Of a DNA stretch of 64,000 nucleotides, positions 35,503-44,166 are shown piece after piece; position 1 is the stretch's first letter, and every line of letters begins with the position of its first letter. Origin of the DNA: Pseudomonas sp. SJZ079 (GTDB lineage Bacteria; Pseudomonadota; Gammaproteobacteria; Pseudomonadales; Pseudomonadaceae); the NCBI RefSeq assembly GCF_007993865.1, contig NZ_VIUH01000020.1, forward strand, positions 36,164 to 100,163. The letters are read 5' to 3'. The notes below the pieces were generated by a model. The model was given only the letters and a program-made list of their open reading frames with translations. It searched no databases and had not been told where the DNA came from. The translations under genes and the position numbers were made by a program.

Positions 35503-35901
35503 ATGACCGCAACCGAACTGGTCGAAGCCTACTACGCCGCGTTCAATGCCGGCGACATGCCGGCCTTCCTTGCACTGCTGAGCGATGACGTAGTGCACGA
35601 CATCAACCAGGGTGAGCGCCAGGTGGGCAAGGCGACCTTCGCGGCGTTCATGGACAAGATGAACCGCTGCTACCGCGAACGCCTCAGCGACATCCAGGTG
35701 ATGCAGAACGCCGACGGCAGCCGCGCCGCCGCCGAGTTCGTGGTGCACGGCGAATACCTGGCCGACGACGAAGGCCTGCCCCCGGCCCAGGGCCAGACCT
35801 ACGTGCTGCCGGCTGGCGCCTTCTTCGAGATCCGCGCCGGCAAGGTGGCGCGGATCAGCAACTACTACAACCTCAACGACTGGATCGCCCAGGTCGGCTA
35901 A
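35503..35901 (+). CDS. Nuclear-transport-factor-2-like (SnoaL) protein
   Basis: A 132-aa NTF2-like protein. The typical N-terminus LVEAYYAAFNAGDMPAFLALL leads to VVHDINQGERQVGKATFAAF and a C-terminal FFEIRAGKVARISNYYNL. Members are ketosteroid-isomerase-like enzymes or binders. AGGAG lies about seven bases before the ATG. Its single-domain form and isolation give no substrate clue. Confidence 0.83.
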   Translation: MTATELVEAYYAAFNAGDMPAFLALLSDDVVHDINQGERQVGKATFAAFMDKMNRCYRERLSDIQVMQNADGSRAAAEFVVHGEYLADDEGLPPAQGQTYVLPAGAFFEIRAGKVARISNYYNLNDWIAQVG

Positions 35902-36129
35902 ACCGCGCCGCCACAGCCTGGGAGCGACTGCAACCAACCCGCTCTCGCGCCGTGACTACAGGCAACGCGGCCAAGGCCGCTGCCACCTGGTTTTCGCAGC
36001 CTAGGTCTGCAAGACGCCAGCCACCAGCCACTCCCTCAGCGTAAATTCGCCGACCCACTGGCACGCTTAAGCCTGGGTTAAGACTCGCAAGCGACACTCG
36101 AACCCAGGTTCACCAACGAGGTTCCGCCA

Positions 36130-36819
36130 ATGGACCTGCCCTGGGTGTTGCATGACCACGCCGTGGCCCAAATTGGCCGCGAACAGCCATTTAGCCTGTA
36201 CCTCGCACAAACGCACAGCCCGCGCCGCCGGGGTTACGAAGCCTTTATTCAGCAGCGCTTCGCCGCGCACCACGGTGCCCGCGTACGGCACTTCATGCCC
36301 TGTCTGCTGGGCCTGGAAGACGCCAACGGCCAGTTGCTCGGCGTAGTCGGTTTACGCAGCGGCGCCAGCGACTCGCTGTTTCTCGAACGTTACCTGAACC
36401 AGTCGATTGAAACCCTGATCGCGGCGCAGCACCCGCGCCACGCACCACGCCGTGGGCAAATCATCGAAGTCGGCAACCTGGCGGCCGGCAACCCCGGCAC
36501 GGCGCGCCTGCTGATCGTCGCCCTGACCGACCTGCTGGTGGCCTTGGGCTTTCGCTGGGTGACCTTCACCGGCACCCCCGGCCTGCTCAACAGCTTCCGG
36601 CGTTTGGGCCTGACGCCCTTGCCCCTGGCCCCGGCCACCCCGCAGAGCATGGGCGACGAGTTGGCCGACTGGGGCCGCTATTACGACCAGCAGCCACAGG
36701 TGATGGCCGGCGACATCTATGCCGGACACCAGCGCCTGCTGCACGTCGGCGCTTACCCGCGACTCGGCCACCGCCCCTTGTACAGCCTGGAGAACCTGCC
36801 CGATGTGGCCTGCCGCTGA
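36130..36819 (+). CDS. Thermostable hemolysin family (acyltransferase-fold) protein
   Basis: A 229-aa protein of the T_hemolysin family, named after a Vibrio hemolysin. The motifs resemble the N-acyl-homoserine-lactone/ornithine acyltransferase branch of GNAT proteins: GVVGLRSG near residue 75, FLERYLNQS near 90, the GNLAAGNPGTARLLIVALTD block near 120 and GFRWVTFTGTPGLLNSFRRL near 143. I therefore read it as a possible acyltransferase, not a toxin; there is no export signal. First gene of a seven-gene run. Its stop overlaps the following ligase gene by 17 bases. The immediate upstream gap is 228 bases. Confidence 0.85.
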   Translation: MDLPWVLHDHAVAQIGREQPFSLYLAQTHSPRRRGYEAFIQQRFAAHHGARVRHFMPCLLGLEDANGQLLGVVGLRSGASDSLFLERYLNQSIETLIAAQHPRHAPRRGQIIEVGNLAAGNPGTARLLIVALTDLLVALGFRWVTFTGTPGLLNSFRRLGLTPLPLAPATPQSMGDELADWGRYYDQQPQVMAGDIYAGHQRLLHVGAYPRLGHRPLYSLENLPDVACR

Positions 36820-38275
36820 AGCCCTGTTCCACCACCTGAGTCAGCAGGGCGAGCGGATCGCCCTGAGCGACGGCAGCCGCCAGTTGAGCTACCGGCAACT
36901 GCTCGACGACCTGCAACAACGCAGCGAGCAGCTGCGGCGCAGCGGCGTCCAGCGCGTCGCCCTGGCCCTGGATAACGGCATCGACTGGGTCCTCTGGGAC
37001 CTGGCCGCGCTCAAGGCCGGCCTGGTCTGCGTTCCCCTGCCCGGCTTCTTCTCCGCCGCGCAACAGCAGCATGTGCTGGACAGCGCCGGTGTCGACTGCC
37101 TGATCGGCGCGAATCTCGCCGAGTACCGCGACCTGGGTTTCGCCGAAATGGCCGGCGGCCTGCTGCAACGCCCGCTCGATCGACCCGCGGTGCTGCCCGT
37201 CGGCACCTGCAAGATCACCTACACCTCGGGCACCACCGGGCAGCCGAAAGGCGTGTGCCTGGACGCGCAGACCCAGCTGCGGGTCGCCGACAGCCTGTAT
37301 CGAGCCAGCGCCTCCTGCCGAATAGAACACCATCTGTGCGTGTTGCCGCTGGCCACCCTGCTGGAGAACATCGCCGGGGTCTATGCGCCGCTGCTGGCCG
37401 GCGCGCGCATCGAGTTGCGGCCCATGGCGCAGATCGGCCTGCAGGGCGCCAGCCAGTTCGACCTGCCGCGCTTTCTCGACACGCTGAACAGCGTTCAGCC
37501 GCACAGCCTGATCCTCCTGCCGCAACTGCTGCTGGCGCTGGTCAGTGCCGCCGAACAAGGCCTGCCACTGCCGGCCTCGCTGCGTTTCATCGCGGTCGGT
37601 GGCGGCCGCGTGGCGCCACAGTTGCTGCGGCGGTCCGAGGCCCTGGGGCTGCCGGTGTTCGAGGGCTACGGCCTGTCCGAGTGCGCCTCGGTGGTCTGCC
37701 TGAACACCCCGCAGCAGCGGCGTATCGGCACGGTCGGCCTCCCGCTCGCGCACCTCGAGCTGCGCCTGGGCGCCGATCAGGAGGTGCAGGTCAGAGGCCC
37801 GCGCATGCTCGGCTACCTGGGCGAACCAGCCCCCGAAGGTGAATGGCTGGGCACCGGCGATCTGGGGCACTTCGTCGACGGCTTCCTGATCCTGCACGGG
37901 CGCAAGAAGCACCAGTTCGTCACCGCCTTCGGCCGCAACGTCAATCCGGAGTGGGTCGAGGCCGAACTGGTTCAGCAATTGCCCATCGCCCAGGCCTGGC
38001 TGCACGGCGAGGCGCTGCCGGCCAACGTCGCGGTGCTGGTGCCGCGGTTCGCCAGGATCAGCGATCGACAGTTGGCCGAGGCCGTCGACCAAGTCAACCA
38101 GACCTTGCCGGACTACGCCCAGGTACACCACTGGCTGCGCGCCGAGCAGCCGTTCAGTGCCGCCAACCAACTTGCTACCGCCAACGGCCGGCTGCGCCGC
38201 GCGGCGCTCTATGAACGCTACCAAGCCGCCATCGATGCGCTGATGGTCGACGAATCCAGCTACGGAGACGCCTGA
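36803..38275 (+). CDS. AMP-forming acyl-CoA/acyl ligase of a biosynthetic cluster
   Basis: A protein of about 490 aa in the ANL superfamily with KITYTSGTTGQPKGVCLD (AMP-binding loop) near residue 138, GYGLSECASVVCLN near 290 and GTGDLGHFVDGFLILHGRKK near 350. It activates a carboxylic acid, probably a fatty acid, as an adenylate. The C-terminal lysine region is not clear and may be divergent, so acyl-AMP release or hand-over to a partner is possible. The start at 36803 lies inside the hemolysin-type gene. The stop overlaps the next start by one base (TGATG), showing coupled expression. Confidence 0.85.
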   Translation: MWPAAEALFHHLSQQGERIALSDGSRQLSYRQLLDDLQQRSEQLRRSGVQRVALALDNGIDWVLWDLAALKAGLVCVPLPGFFSAAQQQHVLDSAGVDCLIGANLAEYRDLGFAEMAGGLLQRPLDRPAVLPVGTCKITYTSGTTGQPKGVCLDAQTQLRVADSLYRASASCRIEHHLCVLPLATLLENIAGVYAPLLAGARIELRPMAQIGLQGASQFDLPRFLDTLNSVQPHSLILLPQLLLALVSAAEQGLPLPASLRFIAVGGGRVAPQLLRRSEALGLPVFEGYGLSECASVVCLNTPQQRRIGTVGLPLAHLELRLGADQEVQVRGPRMLGYLGEPAPEGEWLGTGDLGHFVDGFLILHGRKKHQFVTAFGRNVNPEWVEAELVQQLPIAQAWLHGEALPANVAVLVPRFARISDRQLAEAVDQVNQTLPDYAQVHHWLRAEQPFSAANQLATANGRLRRAALYERYQAAIDALMVDESSYGDA

Positions 38276-38943
38276 TGAACTTCTATGAGTCCCTGCTCGA
38301 ACAAACCCGCAGCGAACGCGAATTCCTGATCGGCGCGCCGATCATTCAGCAGGCCTTGGCCGGCGCGGTCAGCCTCGACAGCTATGTGGCCTTCCTCCGC
38401 GAGGCCTACCACCACGTCAAACACACGGTGCCGCTGCTGATGGCCTGTGGCGCGCGCCTGCCGGAACGCCTGGAGTGGCTGCGCGAGGCGATCACCGAGT
38501 ACATCGAGGAGGAATACGGTCACCAGGAGTGGGTACTCAACGATATCCGCGCCTGCGGCGGTAACCCCGATGTGGTGCGCGGCAGCGTGCCCAAGCTGGC
38601 CACCGAGCTGATGGTCAGCTACGTCTACGACCGCGTTGCCCGGCATAATCCGGTGAGTTTCTTCGGTATGGTCACCGTGCTGGAGGGCACCAGCATCGCC
38701 CTGGCCACCCAGGTCGCCGGGATCATTCAGGACAAATTGCAACTGCCCGCCACCGCCTTCAGCTACCTGAATTCCCACGGCAACCTCGATCTGGAGCACA
38801 TCGAGTTGCTGAAGCGACTGATGGACCGCCTGGACAACGCCGACGACCAGGCCGCCGTGGTGCACACCGCCAAGGTGGTCTACCGCCTGTATGGCGAGAT
38901 GTTCCGCAGCCTGCCGCTGGCCGCCTCGGAGCGCTTTTCATGA
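38275..38943 (+). CDS. Heme-oxygenase-like diiron oxidase (HDO) family protein
   Basis: A 222-aa all-helical TenA/heme-oxygenase-fold protein. Candidate metal ligands follow the HDO pattern: EEYGH (Glu80-x2-His83), Glu137 in VLEGTS, and HGNLDLEH (His168-x3-Asp172-x2-His175). HDO enzymes such as UndA (fatty acid to terminal alkene) and SznF use a diiron centre for oxidative chemistry. Thus this could oxidise the acyl product of the ligase beside it. Some relatives act as pyrroloquinoline- or thiaminase-type enzymes, so activity needs testing. Overlaps both neighbours by one and four bases. Confidence 0.8.
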   Translation: MNFYESLLEQTRSEREFLIGAPIIQQALAGAVSLDSYVAFLREAYHHVKHTVPLLMACGARLPERLEWLREAITEYIEEEYGHQEWVLNDIRACGGNPDVVRGSVPKLATELMVSYVYDRVARHNPVSFFGMVTVLEGTSIALATQVAGIIQDKLQLPATAFSYLNSHGNLDLEHIELLKRLMDRLDNADDQAAVVHTAKVVYRLYGEMFRSLPLAASERFS

Positions 38944-39734
38944 AGCTGGCAGACTGCCGGGCACTGCTCACCGGCGCCAGCGGCGGCATCGGCCAGGCGC
39001 TGGTCGAGCAACTGGTCGCCGGCGGCGCGCACCTGCTGCTAGTCGGGCGCCAGCAAGGCGCGCTGGAAAGCCTGGCGCTGCGCTTCCCCGAGCAGGTCGA
39101 AGTGTTCCAGGCCGACCTCTGCGAACGCAGCGGACGCGCGGCAGTGGTCGCCGCCGCGCAGCGCTTCGGCGGCCTGAATACCCTGATCAATGCGGCCGGA
39201 GTCAATCGCTTCAGCCTGCTCGAACAGCACGACGAAGAGGACATCGCCGAACTGATCGGACTCAACGTCACAGCCACCCTGCAGCTGACCCACCGCCTGT
39301 TGCCATTGTTGCGCCAGCAAGAGCGGGCGCTGGTGGTCAACCTCGGCTCGACCTTCGGCTCCATCGGCTACCCGGGGTTTGCCGCTTACTGTGCCAGCAA
39401 ATTCGCCCTGCGCGGTTTCTCCGAAGCCCTGCGCCGGGAGCTGGCCGACACCCCGATCAAGGTCTTGTACTTCGCCCCGCGCGCCACGCGCACGGCGATG
39501 AACGCGGCCAATGTGGTGGCACTGAACGACGAACTCAAGGTAAGCATGGACGAGCCGCACAGCGTCGCCGCGCAGCTGCTGGCGGCGATCCGCCGGGAAC
39601 GCGAGGAGGCCTACCTGGGCTGGCCGGAAAAACTCTTCGTGCGCCTCAACACGCTGCTGCCGCGCGTGGTCGACCAGGCGTTGCGCAAGCAATTGCCGGT
39701 GATCCAGCGCTTCGCCCGCAACAAACACCCCTAG
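38940..39734 (+). CDS. Short-chain dehydrogenase/reductase of the same cluster
   Basis: A 264-aa classical SDR. The cofactor motif TGASGGIG is near residue 13, the NAG-type motif NAAG is near 83, the catalytic Ser is in NLGSTFGSIG and the YxxxK pair in YCASK is near 151. It should oxidise or reduce a carbonyl of the pathway intermediate. ATGA overlap with the upstream gene. Preference for NADH or NADPH cannot be told with confidence. The C-terminal tail from about 225 is a helical LFVRLNTLLPRVVDQALRKQ segment, as in SDRs acting on membrane-bound or acyl substrates. Confidence 0.88.
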   Translation: MKLADCRALLTGASGGIGQALVEQLVAGGAHLLLVGRQQGALESLALRFPEQVEVFQADLCERSGRAAVVAAAQRFGGLNTLINAAGVNRFSLLEQHDEEDIAELIGLNVTATLQLTHRLLPLLRQQERALVVNLGSTFGSIGYPGFAAYCASKFALRGFSEALRRELADTPIKVLYFAPRATRTAMNAANVVALNDELKVSMDEPHSVAAQLLAAIRREREEAYLGWPEKLFVRLNTLLPRVVDQALRKQLPVIQRFARNKHP

Positions 39735-39744
39735 GAGATCGCTC

Positions 39745-40395
39745 ATGCAAGCTGTCCGCTCCGCCCTGTGCGCCCTGCTCTGCCTCGCCAGCCTGCCGGC
39801 CTTCGCCCTCAGCGAACAGAGCCAGCAACAGTTGCAGCAGCTGCAAAGCCGCTGGGCCGAGATCAACTATCAACTGCCGGCCAAGCAGCGTGAGACTGCG
39901 TTCGCCAGCCTCAGCGCGCAGGCGCAACAGCTGCTCGACACTGAGCCCAAGGCCGCCGAACTGCTGATCTGGCGCGGCATCATTCTCAGCACCTATGCCG
40001 GCGCCAAGGGCGGACTCGGCGCCCTGGACCTGGTCAAGCAGGCCAAGGCCAGCCTGGAGCAGGCCCTGCAACTGGACGCCAAGGCCCTCGACGGCTCGGC
40101 CTACACCAGCCTCGGTAGCCTCTACTACCAGGTGCCCGGCTGGCCGATCGGTTTCGGCGACGACGACAAAGCCGAAGCGCTGCTCAAGCAAGCCCTGGCC
40201 CTCAACCCCAACGGTATCGATCCGAACTACTTCTATGGCGACTTCCTGCTGCGCGAGAAGCGCTATGCCGAGGCCAAGGTGGCCCTGGAGAAAGCCCAGC
40301 AGGCCCCCGATCGCCCAGGCCGGGCGCTCGCCGACCAGGGCCGCCGCCTGGAGATCAAGGCGCTGCTGGAAAAGCTCGACGGCAAGCTGGACTAA
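39745..40395 (+). CDS. Periplasmic TPR protein of the same cluster
   Basis: A 216-aa exported protein. Signal peptide LCALLCLASLPAFA, then a helical body with Gln- and Leu-rich turns and TPR-like repeats (WRGIILSTYAG, ASLEQALQLDAKALDGSAYTSLGSLYY, AEALLKQALALNPNG, AEAKVALEKAQ). I recognise no specific named protein. It lies 10 bases after the SDR gene, so it belongs to the same operon and may help sense or position the product in the periplasm. The ribosome binding site AGGAG is six bases before the ATG. Confidence 0.8.
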   Translation: MQAVRSALCALLCLASLPAFALSEQSQQQLQQLQSRWAEINYQLPAKQRETAFASLSAQAQQLLDTEPKAAELLIWRGIILSTYAGAKGGLGALDLVKQAKASLEQALQLDAKALDGSAYTSLGSLYYQVPGWPIGFGDDDKAEALLKQALALNPNGIDPNYFYGDFLLREKRYAEAKVALEKAQQAPDRPGRALADQGRRLEIKALLEKLDGKLD

Positions 40396-40439
40396 CTGCG
40401 CACCTAGGGTCTTGAATAGGTAAAACAGGGAGTTTCTCC

Positions 40440-41099
40440 ATGCGCATTCTGCTGGTCGAAGACGACAAGGCCCTCGGTGAAGGCATCCGCACTGCCCTCA
40501 AGCCCGAGGGTTATACCGTTGACTGGGTGCAGGATGGCAGCAGCGCGTTGCACGCCCTGAGCGAGGAGAGCTTCGAGCTGGCGGTACTCGACCTCGGCCT
40601 GCCCCGCATGGACGGCCTGCAGGTGCTCAAGCGCTTGCGCGCCGCCGCCAATCCGGTGCCGGTATTGGTCCTGACCGCCCGTGACTCCACCGCCGATCGC
40701 ATCGCAGGTCTGGATGCCGGCGCCGACGATTACCTGGTCAAACCCTTCGCTGTGGCCGAACTCAAGGCTCGCCTGCGCGCCTTGCTGCGGCGCAGCTTCA
40801 ACCGCCCACAACCGCTGCTGGAATACCGGGGCATCAGCCTCGACCTGGTCAGCCAGGCAGTGAGTTTTCGCGGTCAGACCGTCAACCTGCAGCGCAAGGA
40901 GTTTCTCCTGCTGCATGAACTGCTCGCCCAGCCGGGCCGGGTGCTGACCCGCGACAAGCTGCAACAGGCGCTCTACGGCTGGGACGAGGAGGTGGAGAGC
41001 AACGCACTGGAAGTGCACGTGCATCACCTGCGCAAGAAGTTCTTCCCGGAATTGATCCGCACCGTACGCGGCGTCGGTTATCTGGTGGACAAGGTTTGA
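40440..41099 (+). CDS. OmpR-family response regulator
   Basis: A 219-aa regulator. The receiver domain has the phospho-acceptor Asp in VLDLGLPRMDG near residue 51 and the Lys in LVKPF near 101. The winged-helix DNA-binding domain covers about 125-219. It resembles PmrA/QseB/TctD-type regulators. It follows the TPR gene by 44 bases and is translationally coupled to the kinase gene by a TTGA overlap, so it probably controls the gene cluster upstream, although no direct target is shown. Confidence 0.9.
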   Translation: MRILLVEDDKALGEGIRTALKPEGYTVDWVQDGSSALHALSEESFELAVLDLGLPRMDGLQVLKRLRAAANPVPVLVLTARDSTADRIAGLDAGADDYLVKPFAVAELKARLRALLRRSFNRPQPLLEYRGISLDLVSQAVSFRGQTVNLQRKEFLLLHELLAQPGRVLTRDKLQQALYGWDEEVESNALEVHVHHLRKKFFPELIRTVRGVGYLVDKV

Positions 41100-42592
41100 T
41101 CCGCTCGATCCGCGCACGCACCCTGCTGCTGGTACTCGGCTTGCTGATCCTGTCGACGAGCCTGATCGCCTACAAGAGCTACCGCGATGCCCAGCACGAA
41201 ATCGAGGAATTGTTCGACGCTCAACTGGCGCAAACCGCGCGCCTGCTCGCCGGCGTAGTCGCTCGCGACATGCCCCTCGCGGCTCGCCAGAGGCTCCAGG
41301 AAGCACTCGATCAGGCGGCCCAGGCACAGCACAACAAGGCCGACAATGCGTTTTCCAGCGGCCACCCCTACGAAAGCAAGCTGGCCTTCCAAGTACTCGA
41401 TGAACAGGGTCAAGTCGTTCTGCAATCGGTCAGCGCCCCCAGCGGCGTACTCGAGCAGATGGTCAGCGACCTGGTGCAGGCGGATAGAGGCAGCCCGGTG
41501 CTGCTGCCGGGCGAACCCCTGAGCAATATCGCCGGACACCTGGCCGGCTATCACAGGGTGACGCTGGATCAGTACCACTGGCGGCTGTTCATTCTGCGCG
41601 ACGTGCGCGATGGCCACTGGATCCTGGTCGGCGAGCGGGAAGACGTGCGCGGTGAACTGGTGACGAAGATAACCCTGCGCAGCCTGTTACCCGACCTGTT
41701 TGGCCTGCCCTTGCTCGCCCTGCTGGTATGGCTGGCAATAGGTTGGGGCCTGCAGCCGCTGCAGCGCATGGCGGCGCTGATCAGGGCGCGCACGCCTGAC
41801 AATCTGGCACCGCTGCTGCTGGCACCGCTGCCGAGCGAACTGGAACCGATCAGCGCGTCGCTCAACCGCCTGCTGCTGCAAGTCAACCAGCTGCTCGACC
41901 AGGAGAAGCGCTTTATCGCCGATGCCGCCCATGAGTTGCGCACCCCGCTGGCGGTGCTGCGCATCCATGCGCAAAACGCTCTGGATGCCGCCGAACCGAG
42001 TGACCGCGAGGAAGCGCTGCGCCAGCTGGGAATCGGCGTCGAACGCGCGACCCGGGTGATTGCCCAGCTGCTGACATTGGCCCGCCTCGACCCCAGCGTG
42101 GTGCAACTGGCCATGGTCGAACTGGACCTGCTCGGGTTTGTCCGTAACGAACTGGCCGAACTCACCCCGCTCGCCCTTGAGCATGACCAGGAGCTGATCC
42201 TCGAGGCGATAGAGCCAGGCGATTTTCGGCTGCTCGGCGATGCTCCCAGCCTGGGCACCCTGCTGCAAAACCTGATCGGCAACGCCGTGCACTACACCCC
42301 AACAGGCGGGCAGATTCGAGTGATCGTGGAGGTTCAGGCCGATGCCCTGCTGTTGCGCGTGCAAGACAGCGGCCCCGGCGTCGCGGCCAGTCAGCGCGAG
42401 AAACTCTTCGAACGCTTCTATCGTCAGGGCGAAGGCCAGGGCGCCGGCCTGGGCCTGTCGATCGTGCGCCGGGTGGTCGAACTGCACCGCGGCAGCATCC
42501 ACCTGACTGAGTCGCCGCTGGGCGGACTGGAGGCATGCGTACGCCTGCCGCGCCGCCTGGAGAACGGCATGCGGGACCTTCGGCCCCATTGA
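41096..42592 (+). CDS. Sensor histidine kinase
   Basis: A 498-aa membrane kinase beginning at a TTG codon. Residues 8-28 form a membrane helix; a periplasmic sensor region of about 130 residues follows; a second helix (LFGLPLLALLVWLAIGWGL) is near 203. HAMP-like linker, HisKA with phospho-His in DAAHELRTPLAV near 283 and an HATPase domain (NLIGNAVHYTPTG, GAGLGLSIV) complete it. It pairs with the response regulator just before it. The stimulus is unknown; the C-terminal REASON is typical of QseC/PmrB kinases. Confidence 0.89.
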   Translation: MIRSIRARTLLLVLGLLILSTSLIAYKSYRDAQHEIEELFDAQLAQTARLLAGVVARDMPLAARQRLQEALDQAAQAQHNKADNAFSSGHPYESKLAFQVLDEQGQVVLQSVSAPSGVLEQMVSDLVQADRGSPVLLPGEPLSNIAGHLAGYHRVTLDQYHWRLFILRDVRDGHWILVGEREDVRGELVTKITLRSLLPDLFGLPLLALLVWLAIGWGLQPLQRMAALIRARTPDNLAPLLLAPLPSELEPISASLNRLLLQVNQLLDQEKRFIADAAHELRTPLAVLRIHAQNALDAAEPSDREEALRQLGIGVERATRVIAQLLTLARLDPSVVQLAMVELDLLGFVRNELAELTPLALEHDQELILEAIEPGDFRLLGDAPSLGTLLQNLIGNAVHYTPTGGQIRVIVEVQADALLLRVQDSGPGVAASQREKLFERFYRQGEGQGAGLGLSIVRRVVELHRGSIHLTESPLGGLEACVRLPRRLENGMRDLRPH

Positions 42593-43009
42593 TCAACCAG
42601 CCTGGCAGGGTACCGGCCAGAACTGGGGTTGCGGGGACGATCAAACAACATTGACCTGATAGGGTGGGGTCGAGAAACGGGGCCATCGACCCGCACAACG
42701 ATAACGTCTGCGGGCTGTAACCCCTGGCTTGTTACGCGGTAAACAGAGCGGCCAAGCAATATTGCTGAAGGACCTGCCACGACAGGCCGCAGTCGACCGA
42801 TTCTGTTGAAAAAGTCCCTCTGCGATTTCAGCCCACAATAGTGCATGCCTGACATTGAAAGCTGAGTAATTTTTGGACATTGATCGCCCTGAATTTCACG
42901 TATCGACGCCCAGATTGGACGTTGGGGCGGCTCCAGACAAGCGAAGCGAACAGCACCGACTTTTTCTACAGAATCGACCCATTGCGGGCACTCAGAAGCG
43001 CCTACAAAA
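42593..43009. other. Gap containing a MITE-like element
   Basis: A 417-base stretch beyond the kinase gene, without a gene. It holds the 177-bp element listed at 42799-42975; the left 200 bases show no further structure I can name. Confidence 0.5.
42799..42975. mobile_element. 177-bp MITE-like element with 4-bp direct repeat
   Basis: Terminal inverted repeats of 18 bases with 17 matches. The left end gattctgttgaaaaagtc is at 42799-42816 and the right end, on the opposite strand gattctgtagaaaaagtc, is at 42958-42975. GACC flanks both ends (42795-42798 and 42976-42979), a plausible target duplication. There is no open frame inside. It is non-autonomous and could be mobilised by a transposase elsewhere. 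The end sequence resembles insertion-sequence tips seen in pseudomonads; the family is not assigned. Confidence 0.72.
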
Positions 43010-43975
43010 CTAGGGCCGACTCACCTTGCGGAAGGCGTAGAACAAATTTGGCTCGCTGACAACATAGAGATTTCCCTCATTGTCCAGGGTTACCCCTTCT
43101 GGCTGTGGGGCTGACTCTTTCAGGTCACTCAGCAAGCCGACGAAATTACGGAAGCTGACCAGTTCCCCTTCATCAGTCATCTCCACGAGCAATTTCGACT
43201 CATCGCTCAGAATCACCAGATGTTTGGTTTTTGGGTCAAAGTAGATGTCCGAAAGATCGGTGGCGAACACCTTGTCGTCGATCCAAGAGGTCAAATCAAG
43301 AATCTTGATTTGCATCCTCTGCCCAAGACTGGCCCCTACCCCGGAAATCTCATAAAGCTGCCTTGGATTCCGTTCCTTGACCATGAACAATCGATCATTA
43401 GCAGCATCGTAGGTGATACCTTCGAAGCCCTTATTGCCATTCAGGTTGATACCCAGAGACAGGTACTGCGCATCCGCATGGTGGATGGTCTGTGATGCTT
43501 CCGGGAGATTGAAGAAACTCAGCTCTTGCGTGCGCTCGTCGACAACCACTACTCGGCTGCCCCCCATGTAGGCGAGCCCTTCGATATCACCAAAACCATC
43601 CAGAGGATATCTTTCGGTGACATCACCAGTTTTGTTCAGGGCAACGAGTTCCGTGGGGCCCCCGTTGATAACACCCAACAGACGATCTTGGTCATAGTCA
43701 TAGACGATTGCGGAGAGATTTTGCTCAATGCCCTTGACTGGTTTGGCATCGATATAAACCTTGTAGTCCGGCAGTCAGATGCTTTTATCTTTCCACGCGG
43801 CGGCATTCAGCTGGCTCTTCAGGTCAAAAAAGAGTCTTTCGTCCCAATGATGGAATTCAGACACCGCGAAGCTGATGCTGCCGATGAGAGACAAACCCAG
43901 AATCCACAGCTTGGTCCTGCGGCTCATGGAAGGCTTTGGGGCGGTAATAGCCTGAGTTTCAACAACGCGTTGCAC
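43010..43975 (-). pseudogene. SdiA-regulated family gene interrupted by one in-frame TGA
   Basis: The reading frame from a GTG at 43975 (or ATG 43927) encodes a short membrane anchor (LWILGLSLIGSISFAVS) and then the SdiA-regulated beta-propeller domain to 43010. One TGA (43775-43777) interrupts it, in frame, between KDKSI and LPDYKVY. Homologues I recall have Trp at this place, and TGG to TGA is one base change. Downstream the frame continues without further stops for 255 codons. Low-GC gene, so possibly newly acquired. Either a decayed gene, a sequencing error or translational read-through. Confidence 0.83.
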
Positions 43976-44166
43976 CTGTGAGTTTTCCTGTATTTGCTAT
44001 GAGTTCTGGAGCTATCAAGAGAAATGTCAGAGGGCTTCGCTATCCCTTTTGGCAGCCTGCGGGCGTGGGCTTGCAAGGTACCTGTCTGGCACACCGGAGC
44101 CTGGGCACCGATGGTTTCAGCAAGATGACGGCTTACGGCCCTGGGCATACACGGTGGTTATGCAGT

